The notes beneath the pieces are model-generated. The model worked only from the letters and a program-made list of their open reading frames with translations, was not told the DNA's origin and searched no databases. A DNA stretch of 64,000 bases from Streptomyces musisoli. GTDB taxonomy: Bacteria; Actinomycetota; Actinomycetes; Streptomycetales; Streptomycetaceae. The position numbers and the translations under genes were made by a program. The stretch covers positions 1 through 64,000 of the forward strand of contig NZ_JAERRH010000003.1 of NCBI RefSeq assembly GCF_016741855.1, written 5' to 3'. Below are positions 49,701-57,229 of this stretch, piece after piece. Every line of letters begins with the position of its first letter. Within the stretch, counting starts at the first letter, position 1.

Positions 49701-50043
49701 CGAGGGCGGTGAGGCCGTCGCCGGTCAGCCGCTCGAAGCGGGTGAGGTCGACGTCCTCGGGCGGGGCGGTGAGCCGGTAGCCGCCGTCGGCCGAGGCGAC
49801 GGCGTCGGCGCCGAGGGCCCGCCGGAGCCGGCCGACGAGTGCCTGGAGCGCGCCGGCGGCGTCGGCGGGCGGATCGGCGCCCCACACCTCGTCCACCAGT
49901 ACGGCCGCCGGCACGGTCCGGCCGGGCCGGAGGGCGAGCACGCTCAGCAGGGCGCGCAGCCGCGCCCCGCCGACCGGGACGGCCGTGCCGTCGGGGCGTA
50001 TTGCCTGGGTGGTGCCGAGCAGCCGGTATCGCACGGGGTCCAT
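46786..50043 (-). CDS. AfsR-like SARP/BTAD regulator with NTPase domain
   Basis: A 1085-residue regulator. It has an OmpR-type winged helix (residues 1-95: LRALLSVLALRPGRTVPAAVLVDEVWG), a BTAD domain (about 97-240: WHGPALADLPDHTAEAARWETRRLDAL), and a STAND/NB-ARC NTPase with GPGGAGKTRLS (286-296), MLIILDNCEHVVDA (Walker B) and a winged-helix block. The C-terminal half is helical and TPR-like. Such proteins switch on transport or antibiotic genes after an ATP- or signal-dependent change. The ATG at 50043 has GGAG close by. It is convergent with the ABC exporter, whose promoter carries 11-bp-phased repeats, so that operon may be its target. Confidence 0.9.
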   Translation of the reverse strand: MDPVRYRLLGTTQAIRPDGTAVPVGGARLRALLSVLALRPGRTVPAAVLVDEVWGADPPADAAGALQALVGRLRRALGADAVASADGGYRLTAPPEDVDLTRFERLTGDGLTALADGDPAKAATLLDDALALWHGPALADLPDHTAEAARWETRRLDALRARHTAALALGGAEQSLPELTALCDDHPLDEPLQALRLRALRDAGRPAQALAAYEDVRRLLADRLGSDPGPELRALHAELLHQEPADALPAAGPGNLPARLTSFVGREADIEDIGTDLAGARLVTLLGPGGAGKTRLSQEAAEAVRHTVRDGVWLAELAPVSDPDAVPQAVLTAIGARETVLHGAGVESMRAVADRHGDPLERLVEHCARRRMLIILDNCEHVVDAAARLTEGLLARCPDLTVLATSREPLGVPGERVRPVEPLPEPVALRLLADRGAAARPGFRVDDDPQACAEICRRLDGLPLAIELAAARLRMLTPRQIADRLDDRFRLLTSGSRTVLPRQQTLRAVVDWSWDLLDDGERDVLARLSVFARGCDLAAAEAVCGPAALDALGSLVDKSLVVAAPAADGGMRYRLLETVSEYAAERLAETGHRTEAERAHLTYYRELARTTDPLLRGPDQRAAIDRFQLEYENLRTALRHAVDARDEQEGLCLIHSLLWFWQMRDQRVEARNWCRDVMALGPDPFAEPVRRAEPVWERCTDTPPPYTGEVLAEARRGIHLAHLACMDTEMQAWQNPASQAKLRAITRVYEPGMPQTCRTPGLLWFFAVLLTGGVDLLRTIVDAAVQTSRDTPGYEWELAGALQMRAGLFANRTAWAGDAARDADESLEIYRRLGDNWGTTEALSARGEARERKGDCHEAAADYQAAIGHAERLGAPAQVAVLRARLGNVLIEAGESERGERMLRDVIAGQDGSLNDAMPTARLHLAAWLALTDRTAEAREQLRLLREEGALAHFVVFDAVILCQEGWLDALDRRTEEALSRIRKALRLAADPLTQAINPHQHSLCLSAAAMALADADGGGRAADGARCLAAAHALLPAGHVPSAAERRGLDLTEARIRERLDERSYAAAYAEGGGLSLAEATALV

Positions 50044-50057
50044 TGTCTCCGGAGTGG

Positions 50058-50555
50058 TCAGTGGGGGTCACGGGGCTGCTGCGGTGTGCCGTCCGGGACG
50101 TCGGGGGTGACGTCGAGGGTGGCGAGGACGCCGATGGCGCGGCGGACCCGGAACGGCACCTGCCGGGGCGGTGGCTCCTCGTCCTCGAACGCGTCGAACC
50201 ACTTCGGGCAGTCGTCGACGGGTTCCAGGGTGTGGGCGCCGGGCACCGGCTCCATCCGGCGTCCGGTGCCGCGCAGGACGAGGGTCCCGGGTTCCGGGAC
50301 GGGGTGCGTCACGGCGAGCGGGTCGTGGTGGGCCAGGTACTCCTGGTGCACCAGGTCGATGGCTCGGACCCGGCCGGTGGTCTCGTGCTCGGGGCCGCCG
50401 TGGTTCTCCACCCATGCCCCGGCGCCGTAGTACTCGCCCCGCGGGGCGAGCGCGTCGACGGCGACCAGCCGCCAGGCGACCTCGTCGCCGACGGCGAAGG
50501 GTGTGCCGCAGCACTCCATCTGCCAGTCCTCGTAGAACACCCTCGTCCGTGTCAT
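50058..50555 (-). CDS. DUF6578-like conserved protein
   Basis: This 165-residue protein begins MTRTRVFYEDWQMECCGTPFAVGDEVAWRLV and ends with an acidic then Arg-rich part. It resembles the DUF6578 family of actinobacteria. No catalytic motif is recognised; the two adjacent cysteines (MECCG) are conserved in what I recall of this group and might bind a metal. The ATG at 50555 is preceded by AGGAGG. It lies 14 bp upstream of the SARP gene on the same strand, so the two are probably one operon. Confidence 0.7.
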   Translation of the reverse strand: MTRTRVFYEDWQMECCGTPFAVGDEVAWRLVAVDALAPRGEYYGAGAWVENHGGPEHETTGRVRAIDLVHQEYLAHHDPLAVTHPVPEPGTLVLRGTGRRMEPVPGAHTLEPVDDCPKWFDAFEDEEPPPRQVPFRVRRAIGVLATLDVTPDVPDGTPQQPRDPH

Positions 50556-50662
50556 TCCCCCACCCTCCTGGAACCGGACGGGCACCGCGAGACGTTTTCC
50601 CCTCGCGTCGGCGGCCGGTACGGTCGCAGTCCCGACCCTTCCGGCCGTACAGGAGTCCGACC

Positions 50663-51466
50663 ATGACCACCGCCACCACCCGTCACGGCGACCGCCAGGT
50701 CAGTCCCGTGTTCGTCGGCATTCTCGCCGTGACGGCGGTGACCGGCTGGGCCACCTGGAGCGGGTTCGCCGCGCAGCCGGGCATCGCGGTGTTCCTGTTC
50801 GTGACGGCGGCCTGGATCGTCTCCCTGTGCCTGCACGAGTACGCGCACGCGCGCACCGCCCTGCACAGCGGGGACATCACGGTCGGTGCGAAGGGCTACC
50901 TCACGCTGAACCCGCTGAAGTACACGCACGCGCTGCTGAGCATCGTGCTCCCGGTGCTGTTCGTGATCATGGGCGGGATCGGGCTGCCCGGCGGCGCGGT
51001 GTTCATCGAGCGGAACCGGATCCGGGGCCGCTGGCGGCACAGCCTGATCTCGGCGGCGGGGCCGCTGACGAACGTGCTGTTCGCCGTGGTGTGCACGGCC
51101 CCGTTCTGGCTGGGCGCCCTGGACGGCGTGCCCGCGGACTTCCGGTTCGCGCTGGCGTTCCTGGCGCTGCTCCAGGTGACGGCGGCGCTGCTGAACTCCC
51201 TGCCGGTGCCGGGCCTGGACGGCTACGGGGTGATCGAGCCGTGGCTGTCGTACAAGGTGAAGCGCCAGGTGGAGCCGTACGCGCCGTTCGGCCTGCTGTT
51301 CGTGTTCGCGCTGCTGTGGCTGCCGGCGGTCAACGACGCGTTCTTCGACGTGATCGACGCGATCATGCGCGCGATGGACGTGGACTACTTCTCGCAGTAC
51401 TGCGGGCAGGACCTCTACCGGTTCTGGCAGGACACCAACGAGTACTGCTCCGCGGTCAGCTCGTGA
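50663..51466 (+). CDS. M50-family (site-2-protease-like) membrane metalloprotease
   Basis: This 267-residue protein has about six helices. The zinc motif HEYAH is in helix 2 (VSLCLHEYAHARTALHSGD) and the third-ligand motif LPVPGLDGYGVI is in a later helix. Site-2-type proteases cut within membranes, for example to free anti-sigma factors or signal peptides; the target is unknown. The ATG at 50663 has AGGAG 7 nt before it. The longer frame from 50171 runs antisense to the DUF6578-like gene. It overlaps the convergent 61-codon gene by 11 bp. Confidence 0.9.
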   Translation: MTTATTRHGDRQVSPVFVGILAVTAVTGWATWSGFAAQPGIAVFLFVTAAWIVSLCLHEYAHARTALHSGDITVGAKGYLTLNPLKYTHALLSIVLPVLFVIMGGIGLPGGAVFIERNRIRGRWRHSLISAAGPLTNVLFAVVCTAPFWLGALDGVPADFRFALAFLALLQVTAALLNSLPVPGLDGYGVIEPWLSYKVKRQVEPYAPFGLLFVFALLWLPAVNDAFFDVIDAIMRAMDVDYFSQYCGQDLYRFWQDTNEYCSAVSS

Positions 51467-51641
51467 CGGACGGGCCGCGGGTCGCCTTCTCGCGCTTGAC
51501 GTAGTACCAGGTCATGTTGGACGACAGGCCGGCCAGCAGCACCCATACGACGCCCAGCCAGCTGCCCCGGGTGAAGGAGACGACGGCCGCGGCCACGGCG
51601 AGGACGCAGACGGCGAGGGTGTAGAGGGCGATGCGGGGCAT
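51456..51641 (-). CDS. small two-helix membrane protein
   Basis: The protein has 61 residues with two hydrophobic helices (IALYTLAVCVLAVAAAVVSF and SWLGVVWVLLAGLSSNMTWYYV) and a basic C-terminus (KREKATRG). It is a typical small Streptomyces membrane protein of unknown role. The ATG at 51641 has an AGGAG 10 nt upstream. The gene overlaps the 3' end of the M50 protease on the other strand. Longer open frames across it come from GC-rich shadow frames. Confidence 0.75.
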   Translation of the reverse strand: MPRIALYTLAVCVLAVAAAVVSFTRGSWLGVVWVLLAGLSSNMTWYYVKREKATRGPSVTS

Positions 51642-51715
51642 GATCGGTCGGCTCCTGTCGGGGACACTGCTCGGAACTGCTTCGCCGACCAGTGTCCCCC
51701 ATCGCCCCCGGCGGC

Positions 51716-52420
51716 TCACACGTCGGTGACGCGGAGCCCGGCGTGTGCCTTGTACCGGCGGTTGACGGAGATCAGGTTCGCGACCAGCGACTCGACCTGG
51801 TGGGCGCCTCGCAACCGGCCCGCGAAGACGCCGCGCATGCCGGGGATGCGCCCGGCCAGCGCCTGCACGATCTCCACGTCGGCGCGGTCCTCGCCGAGCA
51901 CCATCACGTCGGTGTCGATCCGCTCGATCTCCGGGTCCTGGAGCAGGACGGCCGACAGGTGGTGGAAGGCGGCGGTGACCCGGGAGTCCGGCAGCAGGGC
52001 GGCGGCCTGCTCGGCGGCGCTGCCCTCCTGCGGCTTGAGGGCGTAGGCGCCCTTCTTGTCGAAGCCGAGCGGGTTGACACAGTCCACGACGAGCTTGCCG
52101 GCCAGTTCGTCGCGCAGCGCCTTCAGGGTGTCGCCGTGGCCGTCCCACGGTACGGCGACGATCACGATGTCGCTGCGCCGGGCGGTCTCGGCGTTGTCGG
52201 CGCCCTCGACGCCGTTGCCGAGTTCTTCGGCGGCGGCCCGGGCGCGCTCGGCGGAGCGGGAGCCGATGATCACCTTCTGGCCGGCCCGGGCGAGCCGGTG
52301 GGCGAGGCCCTTGCCCTGCGGTCCGGTGCCGCCGAGCACGCCGACGACGTGTCCGGAGACGTCGGGCAGGTCCCAGGGGTCCTTGGCGGGGGCCTTCTGT
52401 GCGCTGTCGGTAGAGGTCAT
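51716..52420 (-). CDS. npdG: F420:NADP+ oxidoreductase (NADPH-dependent F420 reductase)
   Basis: The enzyme transfers hydride between coenzyme F420 and NADP(H), supplying reduced F420 to F420-dependent enzymes. It has 234 residues: an N-terminal Rossmann motif VVGVLGGTGPQGKGLAHRLARAGQKVIIGSRSAERA (the SR pair fits NADPH), DIVIVAVPWDGH, VVDCVNPLGFDKKG, and the C-terminal MRGVFAGRLRGAHQVESLVANLISVN. The start is the ATG at 52420. It stands alone; no F420 biosynthesis genes are next to it. Confidence 0.9.
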   Translation of the reverse strand: MTSTDSAQKAPAKDPWDLPDVSGHVVGVLGGTGPQGKGLAHRLARAGQKVIIGSRSAERARAAAEELGNGVEGADNAETARRSDIVIVAVPWDGHGDTLKALRDELAGKLVVDCVNPLGFDKKGAYALKPQEGSAAEQAAALLPDSRVTAAFHHLSAVLLQDPEIERIDTDVMVLGEDRADVEIVQALAGRIPGMRGVFAGRLRGAHQVESLVANLISVNRRYKAHAGLRVTDV

Positions 52421-52457
52421 GGCCCGACTCTACGTCCGTGGCCGGCACGGCACCGGC

Positions 52458-53531
52458 TCAGGTGAGCCGGTGCACGGGGACCCGGCGGAAGGTGATGGTC
52501 TCGTAGGGCCCGAAGTCGCCCGTCTCGTAGAGCAGTCCGACCGTGTGCGGGTCGACGCGGACGAGGTCGGAGTAGGCGGCGGGCAGCCCGTCGGCGGTGA
52601 ACGCGGTGCGCCAGGTGGTGCCGCCGTCGGTGGAGGCGCGGATCGTCATCAGGGCGCGGGCGGTGGGGTCGGCCGGGGCGGAGAAGAGGAGCAGGTCGGG
52701 GTCGCGGAGCTGGAGCACGGAGGCCTCGCAGACCGGTGCGGTGAGTCCGGCCTGCGGACGGAAGGGCTTCACGAGGGTCTGCCCGCCGTCCTCGGAGTGG
52801 GCGTCGGCGCGGTTGCCGGGGGACGGCGAGTCGTTGCGGGTGTTGAAGTAGACGCGGCCGCCGGGGAGTTCGGCGGCGGTGGTCTCGTTGACGTTGACGT
52901 ATCCGTCGGTGTTCTCGTCCAGGTAGCCGAGGTACCAGGTCTCGCCGCGGTCGTCGCTGAGCAGGCAGTGCCCGCTGTTGTACCTGGCCTCGGCGCCGGT
53001 GTCGGTGCCGGTCGGGGGCAGGGTGTGGTTGGCGGGGACGAGGACGCGGCCGGAGGTGAGCTGGAGGGCGTGGCCGGGGGTGGTGGCGTACCAGCGCCAG
53101 CCGGGCTTCTTCACCTGCGCGGTGATCTCCCTCGGTGCGGACCAGCCGGCCCCGTCGTCGTCGCTGTGCTGCACCCACACCCGGCGGCCGTCGGCGTCCC
53201 CGACCTGTCCGCGCAGGATGGCGGCCTCGGTGGCCGAGGCGGCGGCCCGGACGTGCACGAGCAGGATCCGGCCGGTGTCGAGGACGACGGGGGCGGGGTT
53301 GCCGGCCAGGTTCCCGCCGTTGCTCGCGGCGACCTGGAGCGGGCCCCAGGTGCGGCCGCCGTCCGTGGACCGCTTCTGCACGATGTCGATGTGCCCGTGG
53401 TCGGCCGCGGAGTCGACCCGGCCCTCGCAGAAGGCGAGGAGGGCGCCGGACCTGGTGGCGACGACGGCGGGGATGCGGAAGCCGGCGTATCCCTCGTGGC
53501 CCGCGCGGAAGGGGACGGTCACATCGGTCAT
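52458..53531 (-). CDS. sialidase-like exo-glycosidase (BNR repeats), no signal peptide
   Basis: This 357-residue six-bladed propeller has the FRIP motif (YAGFRIPAVVATRSGALLAFCEGR) and several Asp boxes: STDGGRTWG, SDDDGAGWS, SDDRGETWY, SEDGGQT and STDGGTTWR. The late CEASVLQLRDPDLLLFSAP and YSDLVRVDPHTVGLLYETG hold the catalytic Glu and Tyr regions of bacterial sialidases. There is no signal peptide, unlike most secreted Streptomyces sialidases, so it may be cytoplasmic, or the secreted domain may have been lost. The ATG at 53531 follows GAGGAG. Confidence 0.87.
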   Translation of the reverse strand: MTDVTVPFRAGHEGYAGFRIPAVVATRSGALLAFCEGRVDSAADHGHIDIVQKRSTDGGRTWGPLQVAASNGGNLAGNPAPVVLDTGRILLVHVRAAASATEAAILRGQVGDADGRRVWVQHSDDDGAGWSAPREITAQVKKPGWRWYATTPGHALQLTSGRVLVPANHTLPPTGTDTGAEARYNSGHCLLSDDRGETWYLGYLDENTDGYVNVNETTAAELPGGRVYFNTRNDSPSPGNRADAHSEDGGQTLVKPFRPQAGLTAPVCEASVLQLRDPDLLLFSAPADPTARALMTIRASTDGGTTWRTAFTADGLPAAYSDLVRVDPHTVGLLYETGDFGPYETITFRRVPVHRLT

Positions 53532-53638
53532 CGGGCGGCTCCTCACGATGTGTGGCTGGGTCGTCACCATCCCCACGTCGGGCGAATTCGGGGTGAACTC
53601 CGGGTCACGAGTGTCCGGTTGCGGCAGGATGCGGTCGC

Positions 53639-54235
53639 ATGGACGCCGTACGGGTCGCATGGCTGCGGGAAGTGCTCACCGGGACGGAGTGGCTGGGGGC
53701 CACCCGGAGGTTCGCGGGGGTGCTGCGCGGCTCGGTGGTGGCGCACGGGGGCGGACTGCTGCTGGTGGGCACGCCGGAGTACGAGCCGTGGCACCTGGCG
53801 GCGCACCTGGTGGACGAGGCGGCCTGGTCGGGCACGCCCGAGCTGGCGCCGACCCTGGTACGGCACGACGCGCGGCCCGGCGATCCGGCGCATCTGGCGG
53901 TCGGGCCGGGCCGGATCGCGGCGGCGCGGCGCGGTGAGACGCTGCTGGTCGTGGCGCCCGAGGAGCCCGAGCCGCTGCTGGAGCGGGTCCACTCGGCGCG
54001 GCGGGCCGGGGTCACGGTGCTGGCTCTGGGCGCCGGCGGGGGCGAGCTGGCGGCCATGGCGCACGACACGCTGGCCGTGCCGGAGGGGGCGGAGCTGGAC
54101 CTGGACACCGTGCAGCACCTGGTGAGCGCGGCGGCGGGCGAGAACGCGGGCTCTCCGAGGGGGCGGCGGGGTTTCCGTGACCGGCTGTCCCGGCTGGCGG
54201 AGGCCCTGATGGCCCCGCCACCCGCCCCTTGGTGA
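53639..54235 (+). CDS. conserved protein, possible SIS-like fold
   Basis: A 198-residue protein with no recognised catalytic motif. The segment VTVLALGAGGGELAAMAHDTLAVPEGAELDLDTVQHLVSAAAG resembles the end of SIS (sugar isomerase) domains, and TLLVVAPEEPEPLLERVHSARRAGVTVLALG reads as alternating strand and helix. I do not propose a substrate. The C-terminus is Arg/Pro-rich. The ATG at 53639 follows AGGATG at a normal distance. It is divergent from the sialidase gene, with about 107 bp between starts. Confidence 0.65.
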   Translation: MDAVRVAWLREVLTGTEWLGATRRFAGVLRGSVVAHGGGLLLVGTPEYEPWHLAAHLVDEAAWSGTPELAPTLVRHDARPGDPAHLAVGPGRIAAARRGETLLVVAPEEPEPLLERVHSARRAGVTVLALGAGGGELAAMAHDTLAVPEGAELDLDTVQHLVSAAAGENAGSPRGRRGFRDRLSRLAEALMAPPPAPW

Positions 54236-54279
54236 CCTTGGATACCGGCCTGGCGGGGACGGGCGGGGCGTGGGCGGGG

Positions 54280-54445
54280 CAGGCGGGCGTCGGCGTGGCG
54301 GGGGCGGGCGGGACGTCGGTGCGGCGGGACGGGCGGGACGTCGGTGCGGCGGGGGCGGGCGGGACGTCGGCGTGGCGGCACAGGCGGGACGTCGGCGTGG
54401 CGGGGGCGGGTGGGGCGTCGGCGTGGCGGGGCGGGCGGGGCCGTG
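54280..54445. repeat. 25-26-bp GC-rich tandem repeat
   Basis: The unit GGCGGGACGTCGGYGYGGCGG recurs with the GACGTCGG core at 54312, 54337, 54363, 54388 and a changed copy near 54414; steps alternate 25 and 26 bp. It fills the gap before the MFS promoter. Confidence 0.75.
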
Positions 54446-54456
54446 GGGAAAAGCGG

Positions 54457-54485
54457 TTGCCGTGTTCTCTTCGGCGGCCGAGCAT
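54457..54485 (+). promoter_or_regulatory. probable promoter of the MFS gene
   Basis: TTGCCG (54457-54462), 17 bp, then GAGCAT (54480-54485), with the GTG start 8 nt later. The spacing predicts a leaderless message. Confidence 0.55.
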
Positions 54486-54493
54486 GGCCCCTT

Positions 54494-55774
54494 GTGCTCC
54501 GCGATATCCTCCCCGACCTCTCCCCCTGGAAGGCCTCGGCCGACTTCCGCCGGCTGTGGAAGTCCGGGCTGATCAGCAACTTCGGCAGCTTCCTGACCTT
54601 CGTCGCGCTGCCCGTCCAGCTGAAGGAACTCACCGGCTCGGCGGCGGCCGTCGGCGCGATCGGCGCCGTGGAGCTGCTTCCGCTCATCGTCTGCGGCCTC
54701 TACGGCGGCGCCCTGGCCGACGCCCTGGACAAGCGGAAGCTCATCGTGTGGACGGAGGCCGGCCAGGGCCTGCTCAGCGCCGTCCTGCTGCTGAACGCCC
54801 TGCTGCCGCACCCCGCGGTCTGGCCGCTGTACGCCGTCGCCGCCCTCTCCTCCGCCCTGGTCTCCGTCCAGCGGCCGGCCCTCGACTCCCTGTGGCCGCG
54901 GATCGTCGCCCACGACGACATGCCGGCCGCCGCCTCGCTGAACTCGCTGCGCTGGACGGTCGGCGGGGTCGCCGGCCCGGCGGTCGCGGGCGTGGTCGTG
55001 GCGTACGCGGGCCTCGGCTGGGCCTTCGCCGCCGATCTGCTGACCTTCGTGCTCTCGCTGGCGTACATGGCGCGGATCGCACCCTCCCCCGCCGCCGAGG
55101 AGGCCGCGAAGCCGGATCTGAAGGCCGTCGCGGAGGGCGCCCGGTACGCGTGGAGCCGCAAGGAACTCCTGGGCACCTACGCCGTCGACCTCGCGGCGAT
55201 GTTCCTGGCCATGCCGCTCGCCGTGCTGCCGTTCCTCGCCGACGACCTGGACGCCGAGTGGGCGCTCGGGCTGATGTACGCCGCCCTGCCCGCGGGCGCC
55301 CTGGTGGTGAGCCTGACCAGCGGCTGGACCTCGCGGGTGCACCGGCACGGCCTGCTGGTGGTGCTGTCGGCCGCGGGGTGGGGCCTGGCGGTCGCGGCGG
55401 CCGGTGTCTGCGGGAACGTGTGGCTGGTGCTGCTGTTCCTCACCGTCGGGGGCGGCTTCGACATGGTCAGCGGCGTCTTCCGGGCGGCCATGTGGAACCA
55501 GACGATCCCGGACGAGCTGCGTGGCCGGCTCGCCGGGATCGAGCTGCTGTCGTACTCGGTCGGCCCGCAGCTCGGCCAGGTCCGGGCCGGCGGCCTGGCC
55601 GCCTGGGCGGGCGTCCGGGCCTCCGTCTGGTCCGGCGGCCTGGCCTGCGCCGGCGCGGTGGGGCTGCTCGCGCTGTGCCTGCCGGGCCTGATGACGTACG
55701 ACGCCCGGACGAACGAGCACGCGGTACGGATGCGCGAGCGGCGCACGGCCTCCGCCGTGACCGCCGAGGTGTGA
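54494..55774 (+). CDS. MFS transporter (EntS-like)
   Basis: This 426-residue, 12-helix major facilitator resembles the enterobactin-exporter/MFS_3 group: DFRRLWKSGLISNFGSFLTFVALPVQLKELTGS at the start, GGALADALDKRKLIVWTEAGQ as the conserved loop, and MWNQTIPDELRGRLAGIELLSYSVGPQLGQVRAG in the second half. Substrate unknown; relatives export siderophores or drugs. The GTG at 54494 lacks a ribosome site but follows a good promoter. The 3' end (from the last codons) is repeated downstream. Confidence 0.87.
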   Translation: MLRDILPDLSPWKASADFRRLWKSGLISNFGSFLTFVALPVQLKELTGSAAAVGAIGAVELLPLIVCGLYGGALADALDKRKLIVWTEAGQGLLSAVLLLNALLPHPAVWPLYAVAALSSALVSVQRPALDSLWPRIVAHDDMPAAASLNSLRWTVGGVAGPAVAGVVVAYAGLGWAFAADLLTFVLSLAYMARIAPSPAAEEAAKPDLKAVAEGARYAWSRKELLGTYAVDLAAMFLAMPLAVLPFLADDLDAEWALGLMYAALPAGALVVSLTSGWTSRVHRHGLLVVLSAAGWGLAVAAAGVCGNVWLVLLFLTVGGGFDMVSGVFRAAMWNQTIPDELRGRLAGIELLSYSVGPQLGQVRAGGLAAWAGVRASVWSGGLACAGAVGLLALCLPGLMTYDARTNEHAVRMRERRTASAVTAEV

Positions 55775-55930
55775 CCCGGCGTCCGCCGGCCGGCCGGGGC
55801 GGTGGGCGGACATCGTGAACGCCGAGGTGTGACCGGCGTCCGCCGGCCCGTCGGGACGGATGGGCGGGCGCCGTGACCGCCGAGGGTGTGACCGGTGCCC
55901 GGCCGGCCGGGACGGGCGGGTGCGGAAGGA
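55757..55930. repeat. 58-bp repeat, three copies, spanning the MFS stop codon
   Basis: GTGACCGCCGAGGTGTGACC (55757), GTGAACGCCGAGGTGTGACC (55815) and GTGACCGCCGAGGGTGTGAC (55873) recur every 58 bp. The first copy contains the real stop codon and the other two are decayed. It is a recent tandem duplication of the gene tail. Confidence 0.8.
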
Positions 55931-56164
55931 TCAGTCCTCGTCGGCGTTGCCGCGCGCGGAGGTGTCGTGCCAGCGCGGGTCGTTCTCCCACTGGAGGTTG
56001 CGCTCGGCTGCGGTCTCCATCGCGTGCCGGGCCTCGTCCGGGGAGGCGTACGGCCCGAAGCGGTCCTTGCCCGGGCAGTCCGGGCCCTCCTCGATCTTCC
56101 GGTGTTCCAGGCAGTAGTACCACTCGCCGGGCTTGCCGGCGGTGCGCTTCTTGAACAGGGCCAT
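55931..56164 (-). CDS. small conserved protein
   Basis: This 77-residue protein reads [21 protein letters not shown] at the start and [23 protein letters not shown] in the middle. Two cysteines (YYCLEH and GPDCPGK) and several histidines could bind a metal. The [19 protein letters not shown] region resembles small SPOR-like or DUF families, but I cannot name it. The ATG at 56164 has AGAGGAG upstream. It is divergent from map, with 58 bp between the starts. Confidence 0.7.
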   Translation of the reverse strand: MALFKKRTAGKPGEWYYCLEHRKIEEGPDCPGKDRFGPYASPDEARHAMETAAERNLQWENDPRWHDTSARGNADED

Positions 56165-56209
56165 GGACAGCTCCTCTCGCCACCGACATGTTCCCCCATG
56201 TCCGCTCGA

Positions 56210-56222
56210 TAGACTCGCTGGC
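56210..56222 (+). promoter_or_regulatory. -10 box of map, leaderless start
   Basis: TAGACT (56210-56215) is followed 7 nt later by the ATG of map, with no Shine-Dalgarno between. This is the usual geometry of a leaderless message. Confidence 0.6.
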
Positions 56223-57080
56223 ATGTCTGGCCAGTCGCTGCTCGTACCAGGGGAGCTCTCCCCCACCCGTTCGGTTCCCGGAAACATCCGCCGCCCCGAG
56301 TACGTCGGCAAGCCCGCGCCGACGCCGTACACGGGCCCGGAGGTGCAGACCCCCGAGACGATCGAGGCGATGCGGATCGCCGGCCGAATCGCCGCCAGGG
56401 CGATGGCGGAGGCCGCGAAGCTCATCGCGCCCGGGGTCACCACGGACCAGCTGGACAAGGCCGCCCACGACTACATGTGCGACCACGGCGCCTACCCGTC
56501 CACGCTCGGCTACCGCGGCTTCCCGAAGTCGCTGTGCACCTCGGTGAACGAGGTCATCTGCCACGGCATCCCGGACTCGACGGTCCTCAGGGACGGCGAC
56601 ATCGTCAACCTCGACGTGACGGCGTACATCGGCGGTGTGCACGGCGACAACAACGCCACCTACCTCGTGGGTGACGTGGACGAGGAGTCGCGGCTGCTGG
56701 TGGAGCGCACGCGCGAGGCGCTCGACCGGGCGATCAAGGCCGTCAAGCCGGGCCGGCAGATCAATGTCATCGGCCGGGTCATCGAGTCGTACGCCAAGCG
56801 CTTCGGCTACGGCGTGGTCCGGGACTTCACCGGCCACGGCATCAACTCGTCGTTCCACTCCGGGCTGATCATCCCGCACTACGACAGCCCGCACGCGACG
56901 ACGGTGATGCAGCCGGGCATGACGTTCACGATCGAGCCGATGCTGACGCTGGGCACCCACGAGTACGACATGTGGGACGACGGCTGGACGGTGGTGACGA
57001 AGGACCGCAAGCGGACCGCGCAGTTCGAGCACACGCTCGTGGTGACGGACTCCGGAGCGGAGCTGCTGACCCTCCCCTGA
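56223..57080 (+). CDS. map: methionine aminopeptidase type I
   Basis: The enzyme removes the N-terminal methionine from new proteins. It has 285 residues with an N-terminal extension of about 40 residues that is common in actinobacteria (ends [14 protein letters not shown]). The pita-bread fold carries all metal ligands: [15 protein letters not shown] (two Asp), [12 protein letters not shown] (His), [10 protein letters not shown] (Glu) and [13 protein letters not shown] (Glu). The start at 56223 is probably leaderless. It is followed by a strong terminator before heme oxygenase. Confidence 0.95.
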   Translation: MSGQSLLVPGELSPTRSVPGNIRRPEYVGKPAPTPYTGPEVQTPETIEAMRIAGRIAARAMAEAAKLIAPGVTTDQLDKAAHDYMCDHGAYPSTLGYRGFPKSLCTSVNEVICHGIPDSTVLRDGDIVNLDVTAYIGGVHGDNNATYLVGDVDEESRLLVERTREALDRAIKAVKPGRQINVIGRVIESYAKRFGYGVVRDFTGHGINSSFHSGLIIPHYDSPHATTVMQPGMTFTIEPMLTLGTHEYDMWDDGWTVVTKDRKRTAQFEHTLVVTDSGAELLTLP

Positions 57081-57109
57081 CCTGCCCACCCGCCCGCCCT
57101 CGACCTCGA

Positions 57110-57138
57110 AGAGCCCGCTCCCTGACGGAGCGGGCTCT
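57110..57138. terminator. map terminator
   Basis: AGAGCCCGCTCC and GGAGCGGGCTCT form a perfect 12-bp stem around CTGAC, followed by GTCTTGT. It separates map from the heme-oxygenase promoter. Confidence 0.85.
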
Positions 57139-57150
57139 GTCTTGTACGCT

Positions 57151-57195
57151 TTTACCGACAGGGCGTCGGTAAAGTTGCCGACACGAGGTCGGCAA
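57151..57195. promoter_or_regulatory. two tandem palindromes before heme oxygenase
   Basis: TTTACCGAC-n5-GTCGGTAAA (57151-57173) and TTGCCGAC-n5-GTCGGCAA (57175-57195) are both perfect, share the CCGAC-n5-GTCGG core and lie one base apart, 35 bp before the heme-oxygenase start. They look like a double operator for a dimeric regulator. They do not fit the DmdR iron box. Confidence 0.75.
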
Positions 57196-57229
57196 GGCGT
57201 CGACTGAGGTAGACCCAGAGGATGTGTTC

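Noticed and set aside
36225..55774. A biosynthetic gene cluster around the pumps and the SARP regulator
   Set aside because: No polyketide, peptide or terpene synthase, nor tailoring enzyme set, lies among the exporters. The genes are scattered transport and regulatory units.
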